A stretch of DNA of 64,000 nt, taken from Thecamonas trahens ATCC 50062. Taxonomy: Eukaryota; Apusozoa; Apusomonadida; Apusomonadidae. The stretch covers positions 95,438 through 159,437 of the forward strand of contig NW_013657659.1 in assembly GCF_000142905.1 (NCBI RefSeq). The letters run 5' to 3'. Under the pieces are notes generated by a model. That model saw only the letters and a list, made by a program, of their open reading frames with translations, ran no database searches and was not told the origin of the DNA. Shown in pieces: positions 9,273 through 18,229 of the stretch (positions are counted from its first letter, which is position 1; each line of letters opens with the position of its first letter). Both the position numbers and the translations under genes were made by a program.

Positions 9273-10625
9273 ATGTCGTCTTCCGCCTCCGCCCCGTCGT
9301 CTTCGTCGTCGCCGGCCGTCGCTGTTGCCGCCGCCCTCGCCTCGGCCGCCCTCTCCGTGGGCATGGCCATGCGGTGGGCCGCTCGTGCCGCGTCCGCGCC
9401 TGCGGCTCCGCTGCAGCCGTCGATCACCTCCATGCGGACAGTCAACCCGATCCGCGGCGTCGTCGAGCGCATCGACCGGACGGGCAATCCCGAGAAGGAG
9501 CACATTGTGCTGGCACTCGGCGACCCGACCAAGTTTGGCAACTTTGCGCCGCCGCCGTCGGCCAGCGCCTTGCTCACCAACTTTGAGGCCAAGAGCCACA
9601 ATGGGTATACCCACTCTGCTGGGGCGCCCGACGCCCGGGCTGCCATCGCTGCCGCATACTCGTACCCGGACGTGGGCAACGAGCTCCGGCCCAACGACGT
9701 GGTCATCGCATCCGGCGCCTCAGGCGCCATCTACCTCGCCATCCAGGCTCTGTGCAACGAAGGCGACGAGATTCTGGTTCCTTCACCGGGCTTTGCGCTC
9801 TACGGCACCGCCGCCCGCTCGTGCGGCGTCGTCGACGTTGAGTACCCGCTTGATCCCGACAACTCATGGCTGGTGAAGCTTGATGCGCTCGAGGCCCGCA
9901 TCACGCCGCGGACTCGGGCCATTGTCATCAACAATCCGTCCAACCCGTGCGGCTCGGTCTTTCCGCGGGAGCATCTCGAGGACATCCTCGACCTCGCCGC
10001 CAAGTACAACCTGCCGATCATCGCCGACGAGATCTACCACGGCATGGTGTTCAAGGGCGTCGAGAGCCTCGCCCTCGCCCAGCTCCGTCCGCGGGTGCCC
10101 ATCTTTGCCATTTCTGGCCTCGCCAAGCGGTTCATGGTCCCCGGCTGGCGTGTCGGCTGGATCTGCGTCTACGACTACCAGGGCCGCGCAGAGCCCATCC
10201 GCCGGGCTCTCTACCAGCTCGCCCAGATCACCCTCGGCGCCAACACCCTCGTCCAATCGGTCATCCCCGCGCTCCTCACCGAGACTCCAACCGAGTATCA
10301 CGAGGCCAACAATGCCAAGCTCGAGGCGAACGCCCGCATTGTCCTCGACGCCCTCGCTTCGGTCGCTGGCATCGCCTGCACCGTCCCCGAGGGCGCCATG
10401 TACACCATGGCCCGCATCGACTTTGACGCCTTTGACGACTCGATCACCACCGACATGCATTTTGTCCAGGGCCTCCTCGATGAGGAGTCGGTCTTTGCCC
10501 TCCCCGGCTCGTGCTTCAACGCGCCCAACTTTTTCCGCATCGTCTTTGCCCCGCCACCGGAGCAGCTCAAGGAGGCCTGCGCACGCATTGCCGCCTTTTG
10601 CGCCCGCCACGCTGCTGCCAAGTAA
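9273..10625 (+). CDS. TAT: Tyrosine aminotransferase (PLP-dependent class I aminotransferase)
   Basis: About 450 aa. It matches tyrosine aminotransferase along most of its length: NPIRGVVERI at the start of the catalytic domain, GDPTKFGNF, SHNGYTHSAGAPDARAAIA, NNPSNPCGSVF, ADEIYHGMVF, and the PLP-lysine segment SGLAKRFMVPGWRVGW. The lysine in AKR should form the Schiff base, and the Arg near the C-terminus (FFRIVF) should bind the substrate carboxylate. The enzyme converts tyrosine and 2-oxoglutarate to 4-hydroxyphenylpyruvate and glutamate, the first step of tyrosine breakdown. The first ~45 residues are an Ala/Ser-rich hydrophobic extension with Arg, possibly a mitochondrial or membrane leader. 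The chosen ATG directly follows a C-rich tract. Confidence 0.93.
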   Translation: MSSSASAPSSSSSPAVAVAAALASAALSVGMAMRWAARAASAPAAPLQPSITSMRTVNPIRGVVERIDRTGNPEKEHIVLALGDPTKFGNFAPPPSASALLTNFEAKSHNGYTHSAGAPDARAAIAAAYSYPDVGNELRPNDVVIASGASGAIYLAIQALCNEGDEILVPSPGFALYGTAARSCGVVDVEYPLDPDNSWLVKLDALEARITPRTRAIVINNPSNPCGSVFPREHLEDILDLAAKYNLPIIADEIYHGMVFKGVESLALAQLRPRVPIFAISGLAKRFMVPGWRVGWICVYDYQGRAEPIRRALYQLAQITLGANTLVQSVIPALLTETPTEYHEANNAKLEANARIVLDALASVAGIACTVPEGAMYTMARIDFDAFDDSITTDMHFVQGLLDEESVFALPGSCFNAPNFFRIVFAPPPEQLKEACARIAAFCARHAAAK

Positions 10626-10725
10626 GTAAATGTCTGCGCTGCAGCAAGCCTCTCTCTTCCAGCTCACTCGCTTCTCAAAGCATCGTCGTCGCAACCGATT
10701 TATCTTGCAGCTCTGGTGCCCTCGG

Positions 10726-11949
10726 CTAGAACCGCTTCTTGTCGTCCTTCGACAGAGCATACACAACGTAGGCCACGACGCCACCCACGAGGACGAGGAC
10801 AATGAGAATGGCAGCAACCCAGCCAAACGACGACGACGAAGGCGGGCTCTCAAGCGCACGCACACGGTTGCGGCGCTGGATGGCCGGCCCGGTCTTGCCG
10901 CCCTCGACAAGGTTCTCGCCCGAGCCCAGAACCTGCGGCTCGCGGTCCGGGCTGGCTCCCGACTGCAGCTCGTTGAGCCCGCCGAGGTTGCCACACCAAA
11001 CGAGTAGATGTCGTGGTTGTCGGCCACGTCGCCGGTTGCGGCCGAGAGGCCAAAGTGGTATCCGAGCGGGAGATCGACGTTGTGGACCTCGACGCACGCC
11101 TTCCACTCGGTCTCGGGCTGCAGCTGGTACTGGACGACCAGGTTGCCGGCCTCGTAGCGGATGCGGAGCCGCACAGGCTCCGCCGTCCCGCGCACGTCAG
11201 CCGAGCACTGGCCCAGCATCGTCTGCGTGCCATCCATCGTGTCGTAAGCTGTCCGCCCGTCGCCCACCATGACCTGGATGAGCGGGTTCGCCCGATCCTG
11301 GTTGTTGTCAAACGTGTCCACAAACACCGCCAGGCCCTTGAACTTGTCGGCCAGGCCAAAAACCGGGCCGCCCTGCACCTGCGATGCCTTTTCCGCCCGA
11401 TACCACACCGCAAACCCGTCGCCATACACCCGCGCGCCCGAGCCGTGGAGACGGAACGCCACCTCGGCCTCCCAGTTGTGCACAAAGCACTGATCCACGT
11501 TGTATACCCAGCCTGACCGGCTCTGCCGGTCCGGCGTCAGCCGCACGAAATCGTCCATCACAAGCGTCGACCCGCCGTACTCCCAGTGCGGGATGGCAGA
11601 GCCCGCCACTGTCTCGCCCGCAGCGCAGCCAGCCACACCCCGCCTCGGCCAAGTGAGTCTCTTTTTCGTCGCCTGACCTCGCCCCGGCGCTGTCCCGCCC
11701 TGCCACTCCGTCCTGCCACTCCGGCCAGCGAGTCCAGCGCTATGTCGCCAGCCTAGGCCCATCCAGACCACGCCCTTGCATCCTCTATCCGGCCCTTGGC
11801 GTACCAAACTGGAAGGGGGCGGCAAACGAGAACTTTGCGTTCTTGAACCGGTTGCCCGAGGGGTTGGTCGTCCACTTTGGGTTGGAGAACGCTGCGCATG
11901 ACGCCACCAGCGCCAGTACCACCACCACTGCTGCCCACACACCCCGCAT
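10726..11949 (-). CDS. L-type (ERGIC-53/VIP36-like) cargo lectin, two exons, one likely frameshift
   Basis: Exon 1 is 11949-11805. It encodes a signal peptide (MRGVWAAVVVVLALVASCAA) and the start of the lectin fold, ending after APFQF. The intron is 11804-11609 (donor gtacgc, acceptor gacag). Joined with a split Val codon, it continues VAGSAIPHWEYGGS and VRLTPDRQSRSGW, the L-type lectin signature. Other landmarks are GDGFAVWY, FVDTFDNNQ, and a Ca/mannose-site-like DNHDIYSFG. The frame then breaks near 10990-11010 and continues one frame over as GLNELQSGASPD, a transmembrane helix (WVAAILIVLVLVGGVVAYVV) and the tail DDKKRF. A 32-nt intron would also restore frame but is implausibly short. The lectin should cycle between ER and Golgi carrying glycoproteins. 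It diverges from the FHA gene. Confidence 0.82.
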
Positions 11950-12244
11950 CCTGTCCTACTAAGTCTTGGTGAGAGACAGCTGGTGCGGCCGCAAACCCGT
12001 GTCGCCTTCTCCTCCACCCGGTTGCCCTCCTCCCCGCCACCGCCCCGTCGCCTTTGAACTGGAACCTCCCGACGTCAGGGATTGGTGCCCGCCCCGACCG
12101 CCCAGCGACTGCCGAGTTGTCGCCTTGTCACTGACTCGCCCACATTTACATTGGCCGCCAAGTCGCACTCGCAGACGGGTGACAGACAAAGCCGCAGACA
12201 CTTACTTTGGACGGACGAGTGACTCACACTCATCTCCCGTGTAC

Positions 12245-13225
12245 ATGCGCCGCGCCGCGGCTTCAGGCACCAAGGCCAGCCTGGCGTCGTCGACGGACAA
12301 AGCAGTGTATGCCGTCGAGGTCTACCAGCTCTCGCCGCCGGAGCTCCTGTCGCGGACACCGCTTGGACAGAAGAGCCGCCTGGTCGGCTCGTCGTCGTCG
12401 GCGGCAGTGGTGCTCAAGGGCGCAATCGGCCGCGGCGTGTCCAAGCGGCACTGTCTGCTCTACGCCGAGGCCCATGCATGCGGACGCGCCGGCAGCGGCG
12501 TCGCTGTTGGCTCGCTGCCTGCGGTCTGGCTTGTCGACCTCGACTCGACCAACGGGACCCGGCTCGGCGCCATCGACGCCCCGCCGAGCACCGCCCGCCG
12601 CATCGCGCCGAACAATCCGGTCCAGATCGTTCCGGCCTCGGCTGCAATCTACGTCGGCCGCAACGTGCGGTTGCGGGTGGTCCGGACCACGCCTGCGCGT
12701 CTCGATCCTCCCTCCAACGACGGTCTGGCCGACATGGAGCTCGAGCCACGCGTCAAGCCCGAGCAGTCCGAGCAGTCTGAGCAGCAGAGTCGTGCCACTG
12801 TGGCACGCCTGCCGCTTCCGGATCCGAGCATCCTGAGCCTGGTCAGCCGGTACCCGGACGTGCTGGAGGCTCTCCGCGTCGCCACCGCCGCCGAGCCGGC
12901 CGCCGCCGCCGACGCTGCTGCAGTCGCCTTCGATCACGCCGCTGCTGCCGCATCACGAGCTGCTGCTGCAGAGCAAGAAGCACAGTCCACTGCTCAAGCA
13001 GTGGTCGCGTCGCGAGCGTCTGCAAGTACCAAGGCCGCGCTCCTTTCGCCGGCGATCGAGTCTCAGCCTTCCGCGCTTCTGCACGCTGCTGCGCCGTCAG
13101 CCGAGCCCGAGGCCGGCACGGTTGGCGAGGAGATCTCGGAGCTCCTGCGTAAGATCATGCCGACTCGAGCGACGCTCCCAGCCTCGCCACCCGGGGGCGG
13201 CCGCGACGTACCGTCGGACGCCTAG
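12245..13225 (+). CDS. FHA-domain protein
   Basis: About 326 aa. An N-terminal forkhead-associated domain (residues ~15-145) shows the phosphothreonine-binding hallmarks: IGRGVSKRHC (Gly-Arg, then Ser and His) and DLDSTNGTRLG. The rest is Pro/Gln/Ala-rich and probably helical or disordered (VAFDHAAAAASRAAAAEQEA), ending in a short acidic/Leu stretch EEISELLRKIMP. No kinase, BRCT or RING domain is visible, so the role is probably phosphopeptide scaffolding. The frame opens upstream at 11966, but the ATG at 12245 begins the conserved sequence. It diverges from the lectin gene across about 295 bp. Confidence 0.8.
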   Translation: MRRAAASGTKASLASSTDKAVYAVEVYQLSPPELLSRTPLGQKSRLVGSSSSAAVVLKGAIGRGVSKRHCLLYAEAHACGRAGSGVAVGSLPAVWLVDLDSTNGTRLGAIDAPPSTARRIAPNNPVQIVPASAAIYVGRNVRLRVVRTTPARLDPPSNDGLADMELEPRVKPEQSEQSEQQSRATVARLPLPDPSILSLVSRYPDVLEALRVATAAEPAAAADAAAVAFDHAAAAASRAAAAEQEAQSTAQAVVASRASASTKAALLSPAIESQPSALLHAAAPSAEPEAGTVGEEISELLRKIMPTRATLPASPPGGGRDVPSDA

Positions 13226-13405
13226 GTCACCGGCGCTTCCTCGACCACGGGCGCTGTAGTGCCATCAACGCAGGCGGTTCGCCGCTGCCTCGAGCGTCAC
13301 GCCTCAAGAGTGGCCACCTCCAGGACAGTCGAAGGACTCGACGACTGGTACCAGCACGTGTGCCAGATGCAACGACTGCAACCACTCCTCGTTGCTTCAC
13401 GCTCC

Positions 13406-13477
13406 ATGGACCCGACTGCCGACCCGCCCGCGGCGGCACTCGAAATGCAGGGCGCAAAGTGCACAAATTGTGGGGTA

Positions 13478-13534
<57 letters not shown>

Positions 13535-15519
13535 GTGTGTATGTGTGTGTGGGTATGTGGGTGTGACGTGGGCGAACACCACTCACCCGGTCAAGGTGGC
13601 AACAGGCCATGCTGCCGTTTGACGAGGTGGAGGCGCATACGGCGCAGTGTGAGGAGAATGCGCCTGCGCTGGCGTTGCACACGGCCGGCGGCGGGGAGTC
13701 CGGCAAGGAGCCTGGCGAGGAGGGGCGGCTCGTGCATAGCGGCGGTGGACTGTCGGCGGCCGAGGTGGAGGCGCGGGCGCAAGCGGCGTTTGAGCACGCG
13801 GAAATGCTGCGCGAGGCGCTGGTGGTGGCGGTCGATGGGGCGCAGCTTGTGCTGCAGTCACCAGCTTGGGGGCTGGGCGATGCGGTGGCGGGCTTGCTTG
13901 CGGTGACGCGGTTCACGCTCTCGTTCACGCCGTCGGCGATGGCAGTCGAGGCGCTGGGCGCGGCTGCGCGCTGGCTGCCGAGTGTTCTCCCGCAGAAGCT
14001 CTCGCTCAACTGTGTCGAGCGGGTCATGCAGTCGCGGCCGTGGCGCGGAGCGACGACACTGCAGGTGGTTACCAAGGAGAAGCGGGTATTTGAGTTTGCC
14101 TTTGGCGCTGCGGGCGACGAGGTGTGTGCCCAGGTCGAGGCCGCCATCGCAGCACACGCCTTCCGTGGACCGTCGCTGGTCCTAGCCTTTGCGCCGCACA
14201 TGGTGCGGCGGTGGGAGTACGACGTGTTTGCAGAGTTTGCCCGAATGGGCGTGACAACCTCTGCCGGCAGCTCATCGTCGACAGGCACGCATCCGACGCT
14301 CGAGCTGCCGATGCCCGAGCTGCCAAGCCCGACTGCGCACCTATGGCGGTTGTCCCAGGCAAACAGCTTGTTTCGCATCTGTGCCACCTATCCGCCGGTC
14401 TTGGGATTCCCGGCGAGCGTTGACGACGAGCTTGTGACGCAGGCGGCGCGGTTCCGTTCCAAGGACCGGCTCCCTGCGCTCTCGTGGCTCCATCCACGGA
14501 CCGGAGCGGCTATTGTGCGCTGTGCACAGCCGCTGACTGGGCTCGCGGGCCGGCGATCGCCTGCCGACGAGCAGTTGCTCAACGCCATCAAGGCCGCCAA
14601 CCCGGCGTCGGGCACGCTGCACATTCTGGACGCCCGACCGCGGGCTAACGCGCTCGGCAACTCGGTCAAGGGTGCCGGCTACGAGCGGGTAGCCAACTAC
14701 GACTCGGTCGACCTGGCGTACATGGACATTGGCAATATCCACGTCGTCCGCTCGTCGATGGGCAAGCTCCGAGATCTGGTTGCCGAGCCGAGCTCGAGCG
14801 ATCCCGCAGCTCAGTCCAAGTGGCTCTCCACCCTCGAGTCGACCCGCTGGCTGGAGCTTCAGCGGACGCTGCTGGCGGCGGTGCTGGCTGTTGTCGAATT
14901 TGTCGACCGTGCCGCAGAGTCGGTTGTTGTCCACTGCTCTGACGGCTGGGACCGAACTGCACAGATGTGTGCGCTCGCCGAGCTGATCCTCGACCCATAC
15001 TACCGGACGCTCGATGGGTTTGCCGTCCTCATCGAGAAGGAGTGGTGCTCGTTTGGCTACCGGTTTGCACGGCGTGCCGGTCAGCTCTGTCCGGACTATG
15101 AGGATGACCAGCGGGCGCCGATCTTTGTCCAATTCCTGGACGCGGTGTGGCAAATCATGTCTCAGGCGCCTTCCGCCTTTGAGTTTAACGAGTCCTTGCT
15201 CATCGCCATCATCGATGCTCGCTACTCGGGAAGGTACGGTACCTTTCTCTTTGACTGCCCGCGGGAGCGGCTCGACCATCGCGTCGATGAAGTCACCAGC
15301 TCGCTTTGGGCAGTCCTCTTTGACAGCGCTCGCCGTTCCCGCTGGCTCAACCCGAACTACTCGCCAGACCCAGGTGTCCTCCCCGTTATCGCCTCGCTGA
15401 CCCGCCTCCACTTGTGGGAGGCGTACTTTATGCGATGGCACCCGCACATGCGGTACGTTGCTTCCGCCGCGCTTTCTGATCTCGACGACGCGTCACCGCC
15501 GCCGGATCCTCTCGGCTGA
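13406..15519 (+). CDS. Myotubularin-family phosphoinositide 3-phosphatase with N-terminal C2HC zinc finger
   Basis: Exon 1 is 13406-13474, the intron is 13475-13605 (gtatgt...aacag, full of GT repeats), and exon 2 is 13606-15519. Joining them builds a zinc finger, KCTNCG-AMLPFDEVEAHTAQC, spaced C-x2-C-x12-H-x3-C. A GRAM/PH-like region follows, then the myotubularin core: LSQANSLFRICATYPP, NSVKGAGYE, DLAYMDIGNIHVVRSS. The active site is HCSDGWDRTAQM (nt ~14932-14967), a complete C-x5-R loop, so the enzyme should be active on PI3P or PI(3,5)P2 in endosomal traffic. WLNPNYSP near the end is also family-like. The start codon is the least certain part; the frame is open further upstream. The two exons total about 660 aa. 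Confidence 0.88.
13475..13565 (+). repeat. GT-rich microsatellite inside the myotubularin intron
   Basis: The intron opens with gtatgt and then runs of (gt)n interrupted by ta and gg, to about 13565. It occupies most of the 131-nt intron. Length is probably variable between strains. Confidence 0.9.
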
Positions 15520-15525
15520 CTGCCG

Positions 15526-16365
15526 TCAGAACGCGGACCATACTTTGTGGGCAACGCTGCGCAGCATAGCAAATGTGACGCTAAAGAGGAAGAACAACCA
15601 GATGCCGCCGATGAGAATGATCCACACCAGAGTAGCCACGTCCTTTGCGTTTCGCCACCACACAGCCCAGTTCGAGCTGGCCACAAGACTTGACTTGCGC
15701 TGGCTGCGCGACTTGCGTGACTTGCGTGACTTGCGCGACGTGGTCCGAGACCGACCAGGATGCACGCGCGTCGCACGCTGCGGTGCATCTCCAGCATCAA
15801 CAGCCGGAATAACCCCATCGATGAACCACTCTGGATCCATGGGCGTGCCCAGCGGGTCAACCGATGGGATACCCTCGAGCAGTGCCTCGAGCAGCACTGG
15901 CGCCAGCCGCGGCGCAAGGAGTGCGTCAAGGACGCGGCTCTTGGTGGCTGCATCGATGCTGCCACGGCGCCAGAGCAGCTTTGCCGTCGAGAGTCCGCAC
16001 GCCACCGCTGCGCGGGCGCTAGCGCCGCCATCTGCCGGTGCCGCAATCGGGTCAGCTGCGTCTGTTTCTGGCCGGGCGTGGTTGCGCTCGTGGACTGCGC
16101 CGCACACGTCCGTGCCCGAGCCCACGCTCTGGCCGCCCGCCATCACCACAGGCAACACCATCTCCACAAACACTCCGGCCTCCATCGGCCAACCCAACGG
16201 TGAGTTGTGCGGGAGATGCGCGCTCACCGCCTCCAGCACCGCATTGTTTCCCACGAGCAGGGCGTCGACCACAGCGTCCTTGACCTCGGCCCGCACCGCG
16301 CCTGTCCTCGCCAGCATCTTTGCCGTCGACAGACCACATGCCACCGCCGCTCGCCTCACGTCCAT
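15526..16365 (-). CDS. Putative tail-anchored membrane protein with two internal repeats
   Basis: About 279 aa. Two homologous segments are visible: AAVACGLSTAKMLARTGAVR...KDAVVDALL and AAVACGLSTAKLLWRRGSID...KSRVLDALL, each followed by a Leu/Pro-rich stretch. A basic RKSRKSRKSRSQRKS segment then precedes a single strong C-terminal transmembrane helix (LVWIILIGGIWLFFLFSVTF). There is no signal peptide, so a tail anchor with the N-terminus in the cytosol is likely. I do not recognise the repeat. Its stop is 6 bp from the myotubularin stop. A possible 47-nt 5' UTR intron lies at 16466-16420 (donor gtacgc, CT-repeat tract, acceptor cgcag). Confidence 0.6.
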   Translation of the reverse strand: MDVRRAAVACGLSTAKMLARTGAVRAEVKDAVVDALLVGNNAVLEAVSAHLPHNSPLGWPMEAGVFVEMVLPVVMAGGQSVGSGTDVCGAVHERNHARPETDAADPIAAPADGGASARAAVACGLSTAKLLWRRGSIDAATKSRVLDALLAPRLAPVLLEALLEGIPSVDPLGTPMDPEWFIDGVIPAVDAGDAPQRATRVHPGRSRTTSRKSRKSRKSRSQRKSSLVASSNWAVWWRNAKDVATLVWIILIGGIWLFFLFSVTFAMLRSVAHKVWSAF

Positions 16366-16423
16366 TACCCGTCCACCGGTAGCCTGCGAAAGACTATCCG
16401 ACGAGCAACCCCTGCACCTCTGC

Positions 16424-16459
16424 GAGAGAGAGAGAGGGAGAGAGAGTGTGTGTGTGAGA
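16424..16459. repeat. GA/GT microsatellite
   Basis: A (ga)n run passes into a (gt)n run. Read on the minus strand it is a pyrimidine tract just before cgcag, and may be the polypyrimidine tract of a 5' UTR intron of the tail-anchored gene. Confidence 0.75.
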
Positions 16460-16668
16460 CGCGTACCTAGTTTGGGATACCAGTCGCCTGGCAGCTGGCC
16501 GCCGACACCTGCCACACCCGCTCCATGTGAATGGAAGATTCGCCAGAGCCTCTCTCTTCCTCCCCCCTTCCCCTTCCCCCCCACCACCCCCGCCACCCCC
16601 CGCCACCCCCCCACCCTCCTCGCTCTCTTCCACCCAACCCGACCCGTGTCACGCGCAAGCGCACCGAG

Positions 16669-17250
16669 ATGGCCGAGTCGACAGGTAAGAAGAAGAAGAA
16701 CAGGTTCCTCCGGAAGACGCCGGAGAATGGAGACTTTAATCAGTACTGGTACTCGGCGCTGACCATCGAGACGCTGGTGGGCGAGGCAGTGGCGCATGGC
16801 ACACGCATCGCCTGCCTCTCCACGCCCTCGGTTTTCTTCTCGCTGCCCAAGGAGGTCCAGGCCCGTGCCACGCTCTTCGACTACGACCGCCAGTGGGACG
16901 AGCTCGACCAGTTTGTGTTCTACGACTACCGCGAGCCTGACGACTTTCCTGCCAAGCTAACCAACACGTACGACTTCGTCGTTGTTGACCCGCCTTTCAT
17001 CACTGCCGAGGTCTGGGAGCTCTACGCAGACGTCATCAACCGCATGGTGGTCGAAGGTGGCAAGATCATTTGTACCACTGTTTCGGAGAACGCAGACTTG
17101 CTTGATGGCCTCGTCGGCGTCAAGCCCGTCCGCTTCAAGCCACTCATCCCTCAGCTCGTCTACCAGTACTCCATCTTTGCCAACTACACTTCGCCCGCTC
17201 TCGACTCGCCCAATCCCGAGGTGCCCGACGACTCGGACGACGACGCATGA
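16669..17250 (+). CDS. EEF1AKMT1: EEF1A lysine methyltransferase 1-like (N6AMT2/Efm5 family)
   Basis: About 193 aa, close to the family length. Conserved blocks appear in order: FNQYWYSALTIETLV, RIACLSTPSVFFSL, LFDYDRQW, FVFYDYREPDDFP, the catalytic VVVDPPFIT (DPPF motif) and GGKIICTT. These match EEF1AKMT1, a class I SAM-dependent enzyme that methylates a lysine of elongation factor 1A. The basic N-terminus (GKKKKNRFLRKTP) and acidic tail (EVPDDSDDDA) are lineage-specific. The ATG at 16669 follows a long C-rich promoter-like tract (16559-16620). It sits divergently to the tail-anchored gene. Confidence 0.9.
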   Translation: MAESTGKKKKNRFLRKTPENGDFNQYWYSALTIETLVGEAVAHGTRIACLSTPSVFFSLPKEVQARATLFDYDRQWDELDQFVFYDYREPDDFPAKLTNTYDFVVVDPPFITAEVWELYADVINRMVVEGGKIICTTVSENADLLDGLVGVKPVRFKPLIPQLVYQYSIFANYTSPALDSPNPEVPDDSDDDA

Positions 17251-17702
17251 GCTGACACCCACATCGCTGCTCCCGCGCCGGCGACGATCGAAGCGCTGGC
17301 CGGCTGGTGGCTGCCATCCCTCTCTTTCTCCTCTCTCACGCTGCGAAACGTCTTGCATCCGATGAACACCCACCACCCGTCCAGCCCGGCGCCTGGGCCT
17401 CACCGCTCGCCTTTCTTTACCCAGCACCCGCGCACACCCCTTCCGCACCCCGTCCATCCCCCCCATGCCCATGCCCGCCCTCCCATCACCCCCGATGCCG
17501 CTTTCGGAAAGGCCGTGAACTGCGAGTCTCTCCGGTTGATCGCGTGGTTGATCGCGGCGCCGATCAAGCCGCTCCCTGTAGTGCCGATCCCTGCGAAAGC
17601 ACCGTCCTGGATCCGCCACGCCCGCTCAGCCAAGGGCGTCCCGAGTCAACAAACGCTTCCGCCGGACCTGTTCCGAGTGTCCTCGCCTCGCCGCCACCGG
17701 CG
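17251..17702. other. 452-bp interval, C-rich, with a possible small reverse-strand exon
   Basis: The plus strand has C-rich runs around 17445-17495. On the minus strand a frame (about 17630 down to 17480) reads AERAWRIQDGAFAGIG...INHAINRRDSQ, with Gly-x-x-x-Gly spacing and reasonable codon use, but it has no ATG. It could be an exon of a small minus-strand gene or a chance frame. Nothing else is convincing here. Confidence 0.3.
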
Positions 17703-18050
17703 ATGGAGCCCCGACCCGAGCGCGTTCTTTCCGAAGCCGCCAATGACGACGACAGCGCGCGGGCCGAGCTCCTTGCCGCCGTCGGCTCAACCGACGCCAT
17801 CGAGGGCTCGGACGCGCTCGCACAGATTCTGCAGAATCTGGCCTGCGGCGCGATCCGTGACTTTGTCGAGATGCGCGGGAGGCTGGCCAGCGCCTCGGAC
17901 GAGCTCCTTGCCCAGCTCGAGGACAAGGTCCGCCTCCTCGCCGCGCATCAAGGTCGCCTGGAGGCCATCAAGTGCGCCTACATCCGCGCCATCCGCACCA
18001 ACATGGCCCAGCTCCATCGCTACTGCACCACCCTCGATGATAGCCCGTGA
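17703..18050 (+). CDS. Small helical protein, about 115 aa (possibly a BORC/BLOC-type subunit)
   Basis: A compact, almost entirely helical protein. The second half (SASDELLAQLEDKVRLLAAH, then LEAIKCAYIRAIRTNMAQL) has heptad spacing typical of small coiled-coil subunits. It loosely recalls the KxDL/BLOC-1-related family, but the KxDL motif itself is absent. The start is the first good ATG after the upstream region and has GC-rich codon use. It lies upstream of eL13 on the same strand. I would call it hypothetical coiled-coil until profile searches say more. Confidence 0.5.
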   Translation: MEPRPERVLSEAANDDDSARAELLAAVGSTDAIEGSDALAQILQNLACGAIRDFVEMRGRLASASDELLAQLEDKVRLLAAHQGRLEAIKCAYIRAIRTNMAQLHRYCTTLDDSP

Positions 18051-18229
18051 CTAGCTCCTCGTTCGCGGTGGACCTGCTTGTCGGGCAGCTCGCACTGGTT
18101 GACCGTCCCGCCCCGACTCACTCGTTCGGAGACTCGTTTCGAGTTGGGGAGCGAGCGGCAATGAGTTGAGCTCGCGCAAATCGTTTTCTCACTCGATTGT
18201 TCAGCCAGATCTCTCGCATTTTTCTCACC

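Noticed and set aside
9864-12017. Single 717-aa minus-strand frame across the lectin gene
   Set aside because: It overlaps the aminotransferase antisense and reads through the lectin intron; only its middle is the lectin exon.
15509-16762. 434-aa plus-strand frame from 15458
   Set aside because: Antisense to the tail-anchored gene and then into promoter repeats; Ser/Thr/Arg-rich shadow.
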